Shown here one piece after another: positions 32,266-43,040 of a stretch of DNA of 64,000 nt. The notes below the pieces were generated by a model. The model had not been told where the DNA came from. It saw only the letters and a list, made by a program, of their open reading frames with translations, and ran no database searches. Position 1 is the stretch's first letter. Each line of letters begins with the position of its first letter. The translations under genes were made by a program, and so were the position numbers. The DNA is from Mayamaea pseudoterrestris (lineage: Eukaryota; Bacillariophyta; Bacillariophyceae; Sellaphorales; Sellaphoraceae): positions 62,001-126,000 of the forward strand of contig BROI01000006.1 of assembly GCA_027923505.1 (NCBI GenBank), read 5' to 3'.

Positions 32266-33942
32266 ATGGCTGACTGTGGTGCAACTGGATCAACGCTAGA
32301 TCGAGCCGCTCGTGCTCTCTTTGGGGCAAACGATGCCAAGGCTGCTGCTTCGCTCATGGGGCATGCCGTCGCAGCGTTTGGAGGAGGAGCATCGCAGCAG
32401 CCAATGCCGCTTCTTGTGGCGACTCCAGAAAGTATATCGCTTCCGCAGACGCATAGTCAGTTGGCGGTGAATCGGCAGCTGCAGCAGCAGCATCTGAATA
32501 CGCCCAAGACTGTGCATCGTTCGGAGCAACACCAATCGCCTTTACAATATCAATCGTTGCAGCAGCAGCATCAGCATCATCAGCTTTATAACTCCCATCA
32601 GCAGCCGCAACATGCTCCTCAGTTTCAGCAGCAGCATGCCCATTTACAGATGATGCAGCAGCAACAGCAATTCATGATGATGCAGCAGCAACAGCAGCAA
32701 TTGCAGCTCATGGCGCAACAACAACAACATCATTTGCAGCAGCAGCAGAATCTATCACACGTGACGCATGAGCAAGAGAATGATGTAGAGTATCATGATG
32801 GAGTCGTTCAAGGAGCAACCATTCAGGAGCTCTCGGCTGCCTGGGCTGAAACTGTAGACAGCATTCAGCAGGAACAAGACGTTTACGACGGAAACGTGCA
32901 AGGAGCAACGATTGAGGAGCTTTCCGCGGCGTGGGCCGAGGCGCAAGCCGACTATGAGGAGCTGGAAGCAGCCGTCAATGTCGCCAGTGGCTATCACGAA
33001 GAGGAGCACGTGACTCCCGAGTACGAGTTTATCAACCCATTGGCAGACGTCACAAATGCAAACGAAACTCCAGATGCAGCGACAACAGACTGGATGGAGC
33101 AAGGCATGCGCCACTTTGCGCAAGGCGAGCTACAGGAAGCTGTACGCGACTTTGAAACGGAGCTGCAGCAACACAACATGGACAACGCCACAGCTTGGCG
33201 TATGCTTGGTAGATGCCACGCTGAGAATGATCAGGACCGCATGGCTATTGTTTGTTTGGAGCAAGCAGTTGACCGTGACCCGTACAATCAGGAAGCAAGG
33301 TTAGCCTTGGGAGTGAGTTACGTCAATGAGCTTAACCATGCCAAGGCACTGGAACATTTAAAGGCATGGATCACACATAATCCAAAGTATTCGCAACTTG
33401 AAATTGGAGAAGACTTGTACGGAGCTGGCTCTGCCGAAAATAATTATGTGAGCGAACCTGGGTTTGACGAAGTCCAGCGCCTCTTGCTATCGGCACTAGA
33501 GTTTGATGCGAGCGATGCAGCCGACGTGCTTGGCGCGCTAGGTGTCGTTTACAACGTCAGTCGAGACTACGATGCTGCTATTGATGCGTTCAAACGAGCC
33601 ATTGCCATTCACGGAGACGATTACCAGCTATACAATCGGCTTGGAGCAACATTGGCCAATTGCAGCAAAAGTGAGGATGCCCTTCCAGCCTACAAGCGAG
33701 CCATTGAGTTGAAACCAAAGTTTACAAGAGCCTGGCTAAACATGGCCATTTCTCATGCGAATCTACAGAACTTTGGTGAAGCATCCAGGTGTTATTTGCA
33801 AACGTTGAGTTTGAATCCAGCGGCGACGCATTGTTGGAGTTATTTGCGAGTAGCGCTCTCGTCGGGACATTACTGGGAGCTGCTTCCATATGCTGCGGCA
33901 ATGGATCTTGACTCGTTTCATGCACATTTTGATTTTATTTAG
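32266..33942 (+). CDS. PEX5: Peroxisomal targeting signal 1 receptor PEX5
   Basis: A single exon of 558 residues. The N-terminus MADCGATGSTLDRAARALFG has the early cysteine that is monoubiquitinated for receptor recycling in the family. Residues 65-165 are a Gln/His-rich run from CAG/CAA codons. Two near-copies of a 20-residue block (QGATIQELSAAWAE at about 190, QGATIEELSAAWAE at about 220) hold WxxxE/F-type peptides that usually bind PEX13/PEX14. The C-terminal half from 285 is a TPR domain (LGALGVVYNVSRDYDAAIDA, RLGATLANCSKSEDALPAYK) that binds SKL-type tails. It ferries PTS1 cargo into peroxisomes. Confidence 0.9.
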   Translation: MADCGATGSTLDRAARALFGANDAKAAASLMGHAVAAFGGGASQQPMPLLVATPESISLPQTHSQLAVNRQLQQQHLNTPKTVHRSEQHQSPLQYQSLQQQHQHHQLYNSHQQPQHAPQFQQQHAHLQMMQQQQQFMMMQQQQQQLQLMAQQQQHHLQQQQNLSHVTHEQENDVEYHDGVVQGATIQELSAAWAETVDSIQQEQDVYDGNVQGATIEELSAAWAEAQADYEELEAAVNVASGYHEEEHVTPEYEFINPLADVTNANETPDAATTDWMEQGMRHFAQGELQEAVRDFETELQQHNMDNATAWRMLGRCHAENDQDRMAIVCLEQAVDRDPYNQEARLALGVSYVNELNHAKALEHLKAWITHNPKYSQLEIGEDLYGAGSAENNYVSEPGFDEVQRLLLSALEFDASDAADVLGALGVVYNVSRDYDAAIDAFKRAIAIHGDDYQLYNRLGATLANCSKSEDALPAYKRAIELKPKFTRAWLNMAISHANLQNFGEASRCYLQTLSLNPAATHCWSYLRVALSSGHYWELLPYAAAMDLDSFHAHFDFI

Positions 33943-34195
33943 TCATTGTTATGATATTGCCTATGACTGTTGCTGAAGGTATGTAGTTGTACCGGTAGAA
34001 ACCATAACAATTCGATATGGAATGGGTAGCAAAAAATGGCGCGAAAAATAAAAGTGTGACGTCCTCGTCGTTGAGCATGTTGAAGTGCCGCTCGGTGATC
34101 GCATCGCAGAATCGCCTCCATCTTTTGATCTATTGGATACATTTATACCGTGTGCTCCGGCTCTTTCTAATAGTACAAGGAAGCTAGGAAACACT

Positions 34196-36267
34196 ATGAA
34201 GTACTTTCAGACAGCCTTGTTGCTTTCAGTGCTCGCACTGGAGAGCGATGCTTTTGCGCCGTCGAAATTTCTTTCGCAGAGAAGCACCAAGGTCTTTGCC
34301 ACGGTCGAAGAGACAACGAACAAAAATGTTGCGCAAACGGAGGACACCAACCGTGACAGCATCATGACTTTCTCCTACGACATGTCCATGGAACCAAAGT
34401 ACGAGAAACCAACATACCCAGGCACTGGTAATGGCTTATCGGGTGACTCTGGCGAATACGATGTTATTGTGATTGGCAGTGGCATGGGCGGCTTGGCGTG
34501 CGGAGCACTCTCGGCCAAGTACGGCGACAAGGTGCTGGTGCTAGAGTCGCATATCAAGTGTGGAGGATCTGCGCATACATTTTCGCGCATGCACAATGGC
34601 GGCAAGTATTCCTTCGAGGTGGGACCGTCCATTTTTGAAGGACTTGATCGACCGAGTCTAAACCCGCTGCGCATGATTTTTGATATTCTTGGAGAGAAAA
34701 TGCCTGTCAAGACTTACACTGGTCTTGGATATTGGACGCCGACTGGGTATTGGCGGTTTCCAATTGGAAGTAAAAGCTCATTTGAACAGTTGCTCATGGA
34801 GCAGGCCGAGGATGGCCCAAAGGCGGTCGAGGTATGTCATGACGCGATGACGACACTTTGTTGTAAAAGCAATACGCGAACCTAATGCTCAACGGCTTTT
34901 TCTCGTCTATACAGGAATGGAATCAACTACGTGCCCGGCTCAAGACGCTCGGAGGATCGACCACTGCTGTATCTCTACTCAATTTGAGACAGGATGCCGG
35001 TTTCTTGGCAACCACGGCGGGAAGTCTTCCCTTTGTCATGACACATCCAGACGTTTTTCTTGATCTGCCATTGACGTTTGACTCTCTGCACAAGACTGTT
35101 GATAAGATTGTGACAGTGCCATTTCTTCGTAACTTTATCGATACCATGTGCATCTTTTGTGGGTTCCCCGCCAAGGGCGCCATGACGGCACACATGCTAT
35201 ACATTTTGGAACGATTCTTTGAGGAGTCGGCTTGCTACTCTGTTCCCATTGGTGGAACTTGTGAAATGGGCAATACACTGCAGCGCGGCTTGGAAAAGTT
35301 TGGAGGAAAGTTGCAACTCAATGCTCATGTGGACGAAATTATGGTTGAGAATGGACGAGCTGTTGGTGTTCGTCTCAAGAATGGAAAAGTCGTCAAGGCG
35401 CGAAAGGCCGTTGTGAGCAATGCGACGCCATTTGATACGGTAAAGATGCTTGGTACGGAACAAGAGCTGCCACTAGGCGTACAAGACTGGAAGAAGGAGC
35501 TCGGAAAGCTTCCTCGGCATGGAGCTATTATGCATTTGTTCCTTGCGATTGATGCGACTGATTTGGATCTTTCGCATATTGACGATCCAGCGCATCTGGT
35601 GGTACAGGATTGGGGTCGGTCACTCCAAGACTCTCAGAACCTTTGCAGTTTTTTCATTCCAAGCCTGCTGGATAAATCTTTGTGCCCCGAAGGCAAACAC
35701 GTTATACATGTATATTCGTCTGGTGGTGAACCATATGAGCCGTGGGAAAAGCTAACCCCTGGAAGCGCTGAGTACGAGGCTTACAAGGAGAAGCGCGCCG
35801 AGGTGCTCTGGCAAGCTGTTGAGCGGTGCATTCCAGATGTGCGGCAACGGTTAGAATTCTCCATCATTGGCTCTCCTCTTGCACATGAAGCGTTCCTGCG
35901 ACGAGACAGAGGGACGTATGGAATGGCGTGGGCCGCTGGGACTTCGGCCCCATACGCTGGCATGCTCAAGAACATCCTGCCTTTTCCTTTCCCAAATTTC
36001 AAGACACCTGTCGATGGTCTGCTGCGATGTGGAGACTCATGCTTCCCGGGAATTGGAACACCAAGTGCGGCGGCGAGTGGTGCGATAGTCAGCTCCTCGC
36101 TACATCCCGTGAAGAAGCACATTGAGATGCTTCAAGAAGCAAGCAAAATTGACCCCATGTACAAGTTTCTTGATCCTGGATTTATGGCCAATGTTTACCT
36201 TCCCTTCGTTGGAGGGTTGACTCCATCACCTGAGCTTCGAGTAGAAGCAACGGAAAGTGTCAATTAA
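34196..36267 (+). CDS. CRTISO-like carotenoid isomerase/FAD oxidoreductase, plastid-targeted
   Basis: Exons 34,196-34,831 and 34,915-36,267 flank an 83-base intron (GAG|GTATGT ... TACAG|GAA); about 662 residues. The start [20 protein letters not shown] is a signal peptide ending at the plastid motif DAFAPS. An FAD-binding dinucleotide fold begins near 90 ([20 protein letters not shown]), with [16 protein letters not shown] and the CRTISO-family GPSIFEGL. The C-terminal FAD block is [17 protein letters not shown]. Relatives isomerise prolycopene or act on xanthophylls; retinol saturases share the fold. The exact pigment step cannot be read. The upstream in-frame ATG at 34,085 is rejected because it precedes the signal peptide. 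Confidence 0.85.
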
Positions 36268-36678
36268 GGAAATTACGGGCTTGCCCGATCAATCGGTCGC
36301 CGCCTCGATCAATTGACTTACAGTTAGCTATGGACCGTCGGTCATCATAGTCTCGGTTTCGGTTAATACAGCTTTATTGATACTGTGATCTAATTATACA
36401 TAGCTACATACGGCTACGTAAACTTTAAGCATGTCTTTAAGCTAAGATGGAAAAGCGCGGGTCATAAAAATTTACGCTAGGAGGAATTCTGTGAATATAC
36501 AAACCATGTACAATAGTTTTCTTGTCAATGCATTCATAGTCGATTACCCGCTTGATAAGAAGGCGACAAGGGCTAGCGTTAGTCTTCGTCGCTCTGGGCC
36601 GCCTCGTCGGAACAAGGTGCGTTGAATTTAAAGCAGCAACAACACCATGCTCCCGTCGAAGCGTCCGCTTTGATTGAA
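36268..36678. other. Spacer and possible 5' exon region of the bromodomain gene
   Basis: 411 bases. The bromodomain frame is open back to 36,622 without an ATG, so a short upstream exon is possible but not provable here. No other feature is seen. Confidence 0.35.
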
Positions 36679-37143
36679 ATGCAAAACAATCCAGCATATA
36701 CGCAACAGCACGACCAGCCAACACAGTTGCTGGCGCTGTACAAGAAGCTCTCTTCGCATCGGTCCGCTCATGTCTTTCGCAAAGCCGTCAAGGACGAGGA
36801 AGCTCCTGGATATTCCGATCGCATTCGATTCAAAATGGACTTGGGCCTCCTGCGTCGATTGATCGTTTCCAGTCAAGTCGTAAGCTACCACGACTTTCAC
36901 AAATATGCCGGTTTGATCGCTCACAATTGTGTCAAGTTCAATGGAAGAGAGAGTGACTACGGAATGCTGGCGCGCGAGTTTGAGCAAGCGGCGGATGAAA
37001 TGGTGCGACATGCTGTGCTGACGACAAGCGCGCAACAGCAAGGTGGCGCTAATAACAATGTCAGTCAAGACCGCGGCGCTGCAAATGTTGGCGCACAAGA
37101 AACCAGTGTGGACAATGCCGATGCAGAAATGGTTCAAGTTTGA
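36679..37143 (+). CDS. Single-bromodomain protein
   Basis: About 154 residues from the first ATG (MQNNPAYTQQHDQ). The bromodomain spans most of the protein: LLALYKKLSSHRSAHVFRKA as helix Z, APGYSDRIRFKMDLGLLRRL for the ZA loop with the P-x-x-Y ... MDL core, then HNCVKFNGRESDYG, where the Asn of the HNC motif would contact acetyl-lysine. A polar Gln/Asn tail follows. Small one-domain bromodomain proteins such as BRD8/BRD7-type subunits sit in chromatin complexes; the specific complex is unknown. The true N-terminus may include an upstream exon. Confidence 0.75.
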   Translation: MQNNPAYTQQHDQPTQLLALYKKLSSHRSAHVFRKAVKDEEAPGYSDRIRFKMDLGLLRRLIVSSQVVSYHDFHKYAGLIAHNCVKFNGRESDYGMLAREFEQAADEMVRHAVLTTSAQQQGGANNNVSQDRGAANVGAQETSVDNADAEMVQV

Positions 37144-37335
37144 TTTTAGATTGGCTGTGAATGTCAGCATGCACTGCACATTACATATTGCATTAGCAGC
37201 GTCGCTGGCAAACCATGCAAATCTTTGATATATGTACCTTCCAAGTGAAGTAAGGGATTTTCTTTATTTGCCATACATAAATAGGTTTCAATATGACTTT
37301 GTAATGTTTGTACTTGTTTAGAATCATATATGCAT

Positions 37336-40300
37336 CTACTGGCTTAAATTTGCGGTAGCGGTCACTTGAGTATGCAACGCACCAGCTTCGCGATGCGCTT
37401 GCTCCAGCGATAACTGTTGCTGCGACTGAAGGGATGCCATGAAGCGAGCCTTTAAGCCTTCATCACCGCTCAAGGTTTCTTGAAGGCGATGCAACGTTCC
37501 AGCAGCGCTTTGCTGTAAGACTTGATCCGTCGGGTAGTTGGCGAGGCACCATTCTAGCATTTGATAGCAGTTGGGCGTCCACAACAGGTCATTGTGATAG
37601 TCTTGGGTCAATGAAAGGTTGTGGAGCACGAGACATGCCCGGTTCAAAATCGCTTCGCTTGCGCAAAAGTTCTTCATCGACTGAACCACCAGTTGAACAA
37701 TCATGCCGACATTCTCGTCCAAAATGTCTCTCTCCGAAGAATCCTCGGCGGAACTATTTTCTCGCTCAGTGCCTTCGTCTTGGTCGAGGCTCACTGATGG
37801 AATGACAAGGTTCACCAACGCAAAAATGGCGCGGAACTGTACTTCGGCGTTGAAAGGGTGCGTCTGCATGGCAGCTGCCGTCACTTCAATGGCACCGAGA
37901 CGGACAAGCATCTCCTTCTGCGCCGGCGCCAAAGCAACGTTCACCAAGGACCAGCAACTCATGGCTTGAAGCGCGCCGTTGTCACGGAACCGACGCATCG
38001 AATCCAGCAACACTGCGATACCGTTTCGACCGCTCTCGGCACCGCCATTTTCAATGCTGAAAATGCCCGACGCATTGACCATGGATGTGTGAAACAGCAT
38101 GCCTTCTCGGCCGCCAAGAGGACGGGCTAGCAGAACGATAGTATGACAGGCTGCCGTGTGCAGCTCCGAACTGTCGGGAAACATGACCATGGCGCGGAAA
38201 ATGATATCCGTCAGACCAGCGCGCTGGGCAGTGATGCGCTGCTGCTCGTCATCTAATAGCGACGGAAGAACTTTCATGCACATGGTTTGAATGCCTTCCA
38301 CGTCCGAGAATGCCACCATCCAATTGACAATAGAGTAAATGGCGCATGACCATGGTAGCTCAACTGCAGTTCCCGCTGTCCCGTCCATTGTTGGCCCGAG
38401 CATGCGCTGCGTCAGCATTGAATGTCCATAAGTAACCTTTTTCTTCTTCTTGCTAGTCTTGTCAGCGTCGTTGCGGCGGCGCTTACGAGAATGCATTACT
38501 ATTTGGTCACATGCATCGCCGTTAGCATCATGATCTAAACTTCGATGATGCGCCTTGTGCGAAGCCTTTGAACGGCGGCGGGCAATCTTATTCATGCCTT
38601 CCACCTGCAGTAACTGCTGGTCGTGGTCTGACAAGCTGTTATCCGACACGGCAATGCCGCGGGCGCGGGCCAAAAACTCTTTTAGATTCTGATTTGTCTC
38701 AATATTCTTGAAGGTTGCTGGACCAGATCCGTAGTCAATGACTGAAGGCGGTCGTCCATTAACAGCGTCGTCCTTGATGCGCGTCAAATACTTCATACAA
38801 CGCACAAAGCTCGTATACAAAAGCCTGTGCTTGCCAAAGGTGACACGAAGTTCCGTCTCGACATTGGCCGACAAGTCGGAATCGTCGCTGCTGTCATTGC
38901 CATTACCGTGTACTTGAGCCTTGAATGGTTCCAAGAGGCAAAGCACGCGCCACAGCTCGGGCTGGCGTGTAAAGCTAAACAGCCAGTCCTTGGACAGGGG
39001 CATGGTCAAGACTTCCAAAATGTTGGGAGGTTCCAGAAAGGTTAACACATGCGCCATGATATCACCGCCGACGCAAAGAAGGGGTGACTTGCCGTCCATG
39101 AGACCGTTACTCGATGACTTTGATGATAACACGTTGTTGTCAGTTACAGCCGCAACTTGAAACTGCAGCGACGGGTCGGAGACTTGGAGTGGCACGGGCG
39201 GCCACGGAGCAGCATATGCAAACGCTTCATCTTCACTCGACACGGACGGAGACCTTGATGTTGGCGGCGACGGCGCAAAGGCTGCCATGAAGCTTTCCGT
39301 CATTTCATTGTCGGATGAACTTGATCCAAAGTCGGCAATATCCGATGATACCCCAGAGTCTTGCTTCTTGGCCAGTAGCATGGGACGCTTGGGGTCGCTG
39401 GTAGATCTTGTTGTCGCATCTTTGACGTTGCTTAGATGTCTCGCCTTTTTACTTTTGCGCAAGCTGTCGTCCGACGACGAACATGACCCGCCGTTGTTGT
39501 CTTCATCATTGGCCGAGGCTGACCCGGCGTAGCCGCCTTCCGTGCCACTCCCCGAGGAGCTGCCATTGTCGGTGGACGCAGTCGATAGTCTCTTGGAAGT
39601 AGTAGCCATTGACTTTTGCTGGACTTGTGACGAATCTTGCATTGACGCGCATACAGACGTCTTGACGGTCACGCTGTTGAGCGGCTTGCTGTGCTGCTTG
39701 CGGTGGCGATCCGTTGTAGTAGTTGTTGATGACGTTCGCTTGGCCTGCATGATTCGTTGCATGGTCATGCGAATCGTTTCCAGCGCCGGTTCCTTGCCCG
39801 GCTCGACTAGCTCCTTGATTTCCCGACGAAAATCGGATCCGCCTGAGTACACGTCAAACTCCAAGCAAGGCTCGTTGGAGAGGGAGGCAACCACGGCGTG
39901 GTGATGATGAGTGTTGGAGGAAACGTGCTCCGCGGCGCGGTCAGCCCGTGACTTGCGAAATGACCGACTACCCGTAGCTCCATGCGCTCGGTGTCTATGG
40001 CTGCTTGCTTCTGGCCACTTTGCTACTTGCTGGACGTTCAGTGATGATGCATCGTCGTGATGATTCGAATCCGAGGTCGAAGTGGTAATTGATCCAGTCA
40101 CGGCCACGACGGAAGCATTCTGCTCCATGTCGCAACTGCTGCTTCCGTCGTTGTTGCTGCTACTAAATGCATTGTCAATCACCTCTTGATCCTTCAGCTT
40201 TTGCTCGCGCATATTTCCGGCAATGTTTGCCAGGGAACATGATAGTGCATCCGCAATGGCCGCGTCGGAACAAGAGTACGATTCGCTTGTCGATGCTGCT

Positions 40301-40461
40301 TTAGTGCTCGTTTCGGCAGATGAAACCGTCACTGCCGCATTGTCACGTTCCCATAATGATTGCGAGCTAATGTTGACTGGTTCGCACGAGGCGTCAAGAT
40401 GAACTTGCTCATTTTCTGCCGCCAATTGCGAAACTAATCGTTGCACGCTTTGTTCGTCCAT
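37336..40461 (-). CDS. F-box and armadillo-repeat protein, complete (copy B)
   Basis: The frame from MDEQSVQRLVSQLAAENEQ gives 1,041 residues. The first 440 residues are Ser/Asn/Asp-rich low complexity with basic patches. An F-box-like helix set lies near 460-510 (GGDIMAHVLTFLEPPNILEV, LWRVLCLLEPFKAQ). Another basic patch (KRRRNDADKTSKKKKKV) at about 665-685 may be a nuclear signal. Armadillo-like helices fill about 700-1,000 (AAMQTHPFNAEVQFRAIFAL). F-box/ARM proteins are usually substrate adaptors of SCF ubiquitin ligases; the target is unknown. A conserved spliced exon at 40,600-40,652 may extend the N-terminus. Confidence 0.8.
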   Translation of the reverse strand: MDEQSVQRLVSQLAAENEQVHLDASCEPVNISSQSLWERDNAAVTVSSAETSTKAASTSESYSCSDAAIADALSCSLANIAGNMREQKLKDQEVIDNAFSSSNNDGSSSCDMEQNASVVAVTGSITTSTSDSNHHDDASSLNVQQVAKWPEASSHRHRAHGATGSRSFRKSRADRAAEHVSSNTHHHHAVVASLSNEPCLEFDVYSGGSDFRREIKELVEPGKEPALETIRMTMQRIMQAKRTSSTTTTTDRHRKQHSKPLNSVTVKTSVCASMQDSSQVQQKSMATTSKRLSTASTDNGSSSGSGTEGGYAGSASANDEDNNGGSCSSSDDSLRKSKKARHLSNVKDATTRSTSDPKRPMLLAKKQDSGVSSDIADFGSSSSDNEMTESFMAAFAPSPPTSRSPSVSSEDEAFAYAAPWPPVPLQVSDPSLQFQVAAVTDNNVLSSKSSSNGLMDGKSPLLCVGGDIMAHVLTFLEPPNILEVLTMPLSKDWLFSFTRQPELWRVLCLLEPFKAQVHGNGNDSSDDSDLSANVETELRVTFGKHRLLYTSFVRCMKYLTRIKDDAVNGRPPSVIDYGSGPATFKNIETNQNLKEFLARARGIAVSDNSLSDHDQQLLQVEGMNKIARRRSKASHKAHHRSLDHDANGDACDQIVMHSRKRRRNDADKTSKKKKKVTYGHSMLTQRMLGPTMDGTAGTAVELPWSCAIYSIVNWMVAFSDVEGIQTMCMKVLPSLLDDEQQRITAQRAGLTDIIFRAMVMFPDSSELHTAACHTIVLLARPLGGREGMLFHTSMVNASGIFSIENGGAESGRNGIAVLLDSMRRFRDNGALQAMSCWSLVNVALAPAQKEMLVRLGAIEVTAAAMQTHPFNAEVQFRAIFALVNLVIPSVSLDQDEGTERENSSAEDSSERDILDENVGMIVQLVVQSMKNFCASEAILNRACLVLHNLSLTQDYHNDLLWTPNCYQMLEWCLANYPTDQVLQQSAAGTLHRLQETLSGDEGLKARFMASLQSQQQLSLEQAHREAGALHTQVTATANLSQ

Positions 40462-40599
40462 CGTGTGTATGCAATCTCTGGTATGTATGATTGCTTTGAT
40501 CAGCAACAAGTAGCTCTGCAGATTGTCTTTCGTTGTATAAAGTATGATTGCTTGTTCTTTTATCGATCTTGGTTATTTTTATGCGCAGAGGGACAATAC

Positions 40600-40747
40600 C
40601 CATCAATCGAATCGTCGGCAGATGCTCCGGAGTCCCATGGTGTGCAAATCATGTCACGCGACGGAAAAGGAAGAGCCGCCTGTCGACAGCTGCTGCATCT
40701 TGGTCCATGGACTTCCTCAATGGGCAATAGTGGAAGGTAACAGATGG
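40600..40747 (-). other. Candidate 5' coding exon of the F-box/ARM gene (copy B)
   Basis: Counterpart of 912-1,059 with only two differences, both at silent third positions in the minus-strand frame. The ATG at 40,652 (MICTPWDSGAS) would be followed by donor GG|GTATTG, a 122-base intron and acceptor CCAG|A at 40,478, then read through DCIHT into MDEQSVQRL in frame. Conservation plus phase-matched splice sites in both copies supports a coding role, but no transcript evidence is available. Confidence 0.45.
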
Positions 40748-41325
40748 CTATCACAGGCCGGAAAAATGAATCATAAAGGTATTGCCCCTAAACGTCACTC
40801 GTTTTCGGTGCCTTCTGTTGTTGAAAATAATTGCGCCGAGGCTATAGCTAGGAAACGAGCGAACGAAGCACAGATGGATCGGAACCCTTGGAACCGCAGA
40901 TGGGAAAAATGTCATTATGACTCTACGGCACAATGTACTCCAGGTTCGGCGCGTCACAGACGCACGAGGGCTGTTGGTTGCTTTAGCGTGAGCTAGCAAT
41001 ACAGTGCCAAGGATCATTTGTTGTTCGAGCATGATGATAAAAATGGAGGCTAGATCTAACTGTACTTAATTTGGCAAGCGCTAGCCAGCTGAGTGTTAAA
41101 ATACACTTCCTTTATAGTAATAGTCACACCTTTTGTAAGCCCTTTGACGAACTGCGACGGACACAGAGCGACCGAAAGTGCTACTCTATTTGCGGTACAT
41201 TCCTCCCAAAAACTGAGTACAGCTTTGATTAATGACTAAGAACTCTTACATATTAAAACTTGTTCAGCCATGTCTTAACATTGATTGGGGTTTGCACGCA
41301 CAGGGTCGTCAACATACAAAATCGT
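40748..41325. other. Intergenic, conserved patch then diverged spacer (copy B)
   Basis: The stretch to about 40,980 is nearly identical to copy A and the remainder only loosely so. No conserved reading frame is seen through the patch on the plus strand, where an indel breaks the frame between copies. Confidence 0.5.
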
Positions 41326-42578
41326 CTACTTTGAAATCTTGCGCTTCGACCGTGTGGCGGGCCCAGTCTTGGTGTTCATCGCCTCCATTAACTTGTCATG
41401 TACAACATTTTTAATCAAATCCAAGTTATTTCCTTTGACCATGTCCCATGCAGCTTGAAAGAGCGGATCGCATACAGCCGCTTGCGGTCTTGTTGTTTTC
41501 GGCGCTCGACGGTAAATGTAAGCCATGTGGCCTTCCTTCGACCCATGCATTGACGTTGGCAACTGCGTCAAAAGTTCCAAGTCAAAGTCCCAGTCGGTAA
41601 TCATGTGTCGTGGTCCGCTGTAGCAAATCATGTATTGAGAGGAACTGTCGTTCCACGTGTCCGACAAGTGACCCCATAGTGCTGGTGGGAAACTGAAAGG
41701 AGGTCAGGTGAAATGAGGAGAATGAGATACAAGGGTTAGTTTAGCCAACATTGATCGCTAAATGCAAACAAGCAGCCCACTCACCCGCAACTGAACATGT
41801 AGACGTGCGTAAACGGATCAAACGACTCTGCTTCACTTATGTCGCCACAATCAAACATGCATCGATGCTGAATGAATTCAGTGTCTTGCTCATCGATATT
41901 TTGTTTACTTGCAGCTTCCAATACGCCATTCAAGCAAGTCATGCCAAGGAGCCATCGATCATGTTCGACCTCAATCCCATAACTGAATTCAACGCCAGGA
42001 TCTTGTGCCACATGCAGATTGGGCTTGCCGATTCCGGAGCCTACATCGATAAAGCGACTCGACTTGTTCAATTTAGTGTGCTCAATCATTGCGTTAATAA
42101 CCTTTTGCATTGATCCCATGGTGAGTTCGCCGTAAATTGGTCCAGACGATCCGTTTCCACCAATCGAGCCAGTGAGCTTGCGGACAATGCTGTACACTTG
42201 TCGAACATTGTCACGGACTGTTACTTCGTTGACGAGCCGCCCAAACAGAAGTTTGCGCTTGGCAGGAGAGTCGGCTTCCTGCTGCTGCTTCTGGGGGTGC
42301 CGAATGGGACGCGCCGGAGTCACCGGATGGACCTGCTGCGACGCACTCGTTCCGTCGCGGAAAAGAGCTTTCTGTATATCATGTCGCTCCCCTGCAACAG
42401 CGACTCCTTGGGATCTAGCACCTGATGGAGTTACGATTGACTCGCGTGGTTGTGCAATTGCTGCATCTTCATCAGTCGATGGATATTCAACTTCCCTTGG
42501 AACATTCTTTGGCAGTGAGGCTCTGGCCTTTCGAACGCTCTTCTTCTTTGCCGATTCTTGCTTGCCCGTCTTGACCAT
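41326..42578 (-). CDS. DOT1-like SAM-dependent methyltransferase (copy B)
   Basis: Exons 42,578-41,785 and 41,692-41,326 flank a 92-base intron at the same position as copy A; about 386 residues. The catalytic region is almost unchanged (GELTMGSMQKVINAMIEH, FIDVGSGIGKPNLH), whereas the polar N-terminal region has substitutions and a shorter Gln run (KQQQEAD against KQQQQQEAD). This pattern points to purifying selection on the enzyme domain in both copies. Function as for copy A: probably a histone or other protein lysine methyltransferase in the nucleus, inferred from the DOT1 fold. Confidence 0.75.
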
Positions 42579-43040
42579 AGTTTGCGAGTTATCGACTAGT
42601 AACCGTGCAAGGTGTACAGCAGAAGATGGATAACAACGGTAAAAGGCCGCGCCGCTGTTCAAAGGAATCGACGGAGAGTTTGTTTCTTTTGTTCCTTGCT
42701 GCGGCCTTTCGGCGATCTTCATTAGCGATTCGAGGTACACTGATTACCGGAGCGACGGTTGTTCTGTCGCGGGACAAGGCATCCGTTTTTGTGGGACGAA
42801 TCAGGGACAGTGGACGAGAGATTGAACAGTCAATCAATGATAGTAAACAGTATTAAGTAAGTTCTCTTATCAGGCAGTAAGAGGAAGATTTTATGGTTTC
42901 ACTACTAATAGTGCAAGGCAAACGGAAGGAGCCCTAACAGCAGAGGGATGAGACGGCGTCTCAGAGAATCATTACACTCTTGCTTTCCGTCTACTACTGT
43001 ATACACCACCTCTAAACATGTCTTTCAAACGATCATCTAT
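42579..43040. other. Intergenic spacer (copy B)
   Basis: 462 bases between DOT1-like and MANF-like genes, partly alignable to 2,886-3,370 with several indels. No feature is recognised. Confidence 0.45.

Noticed and set aside
32296-32908. Antisense frames across PEX5
   Set aside because: They are reverse readings of Gln/His codon runs and show no gene-like features.
34085-34195. Upstream start for the CRTISO-like gene
   Set aside because: It would bury the signal peptide and DAFAPS motif, which must be N-terminal.
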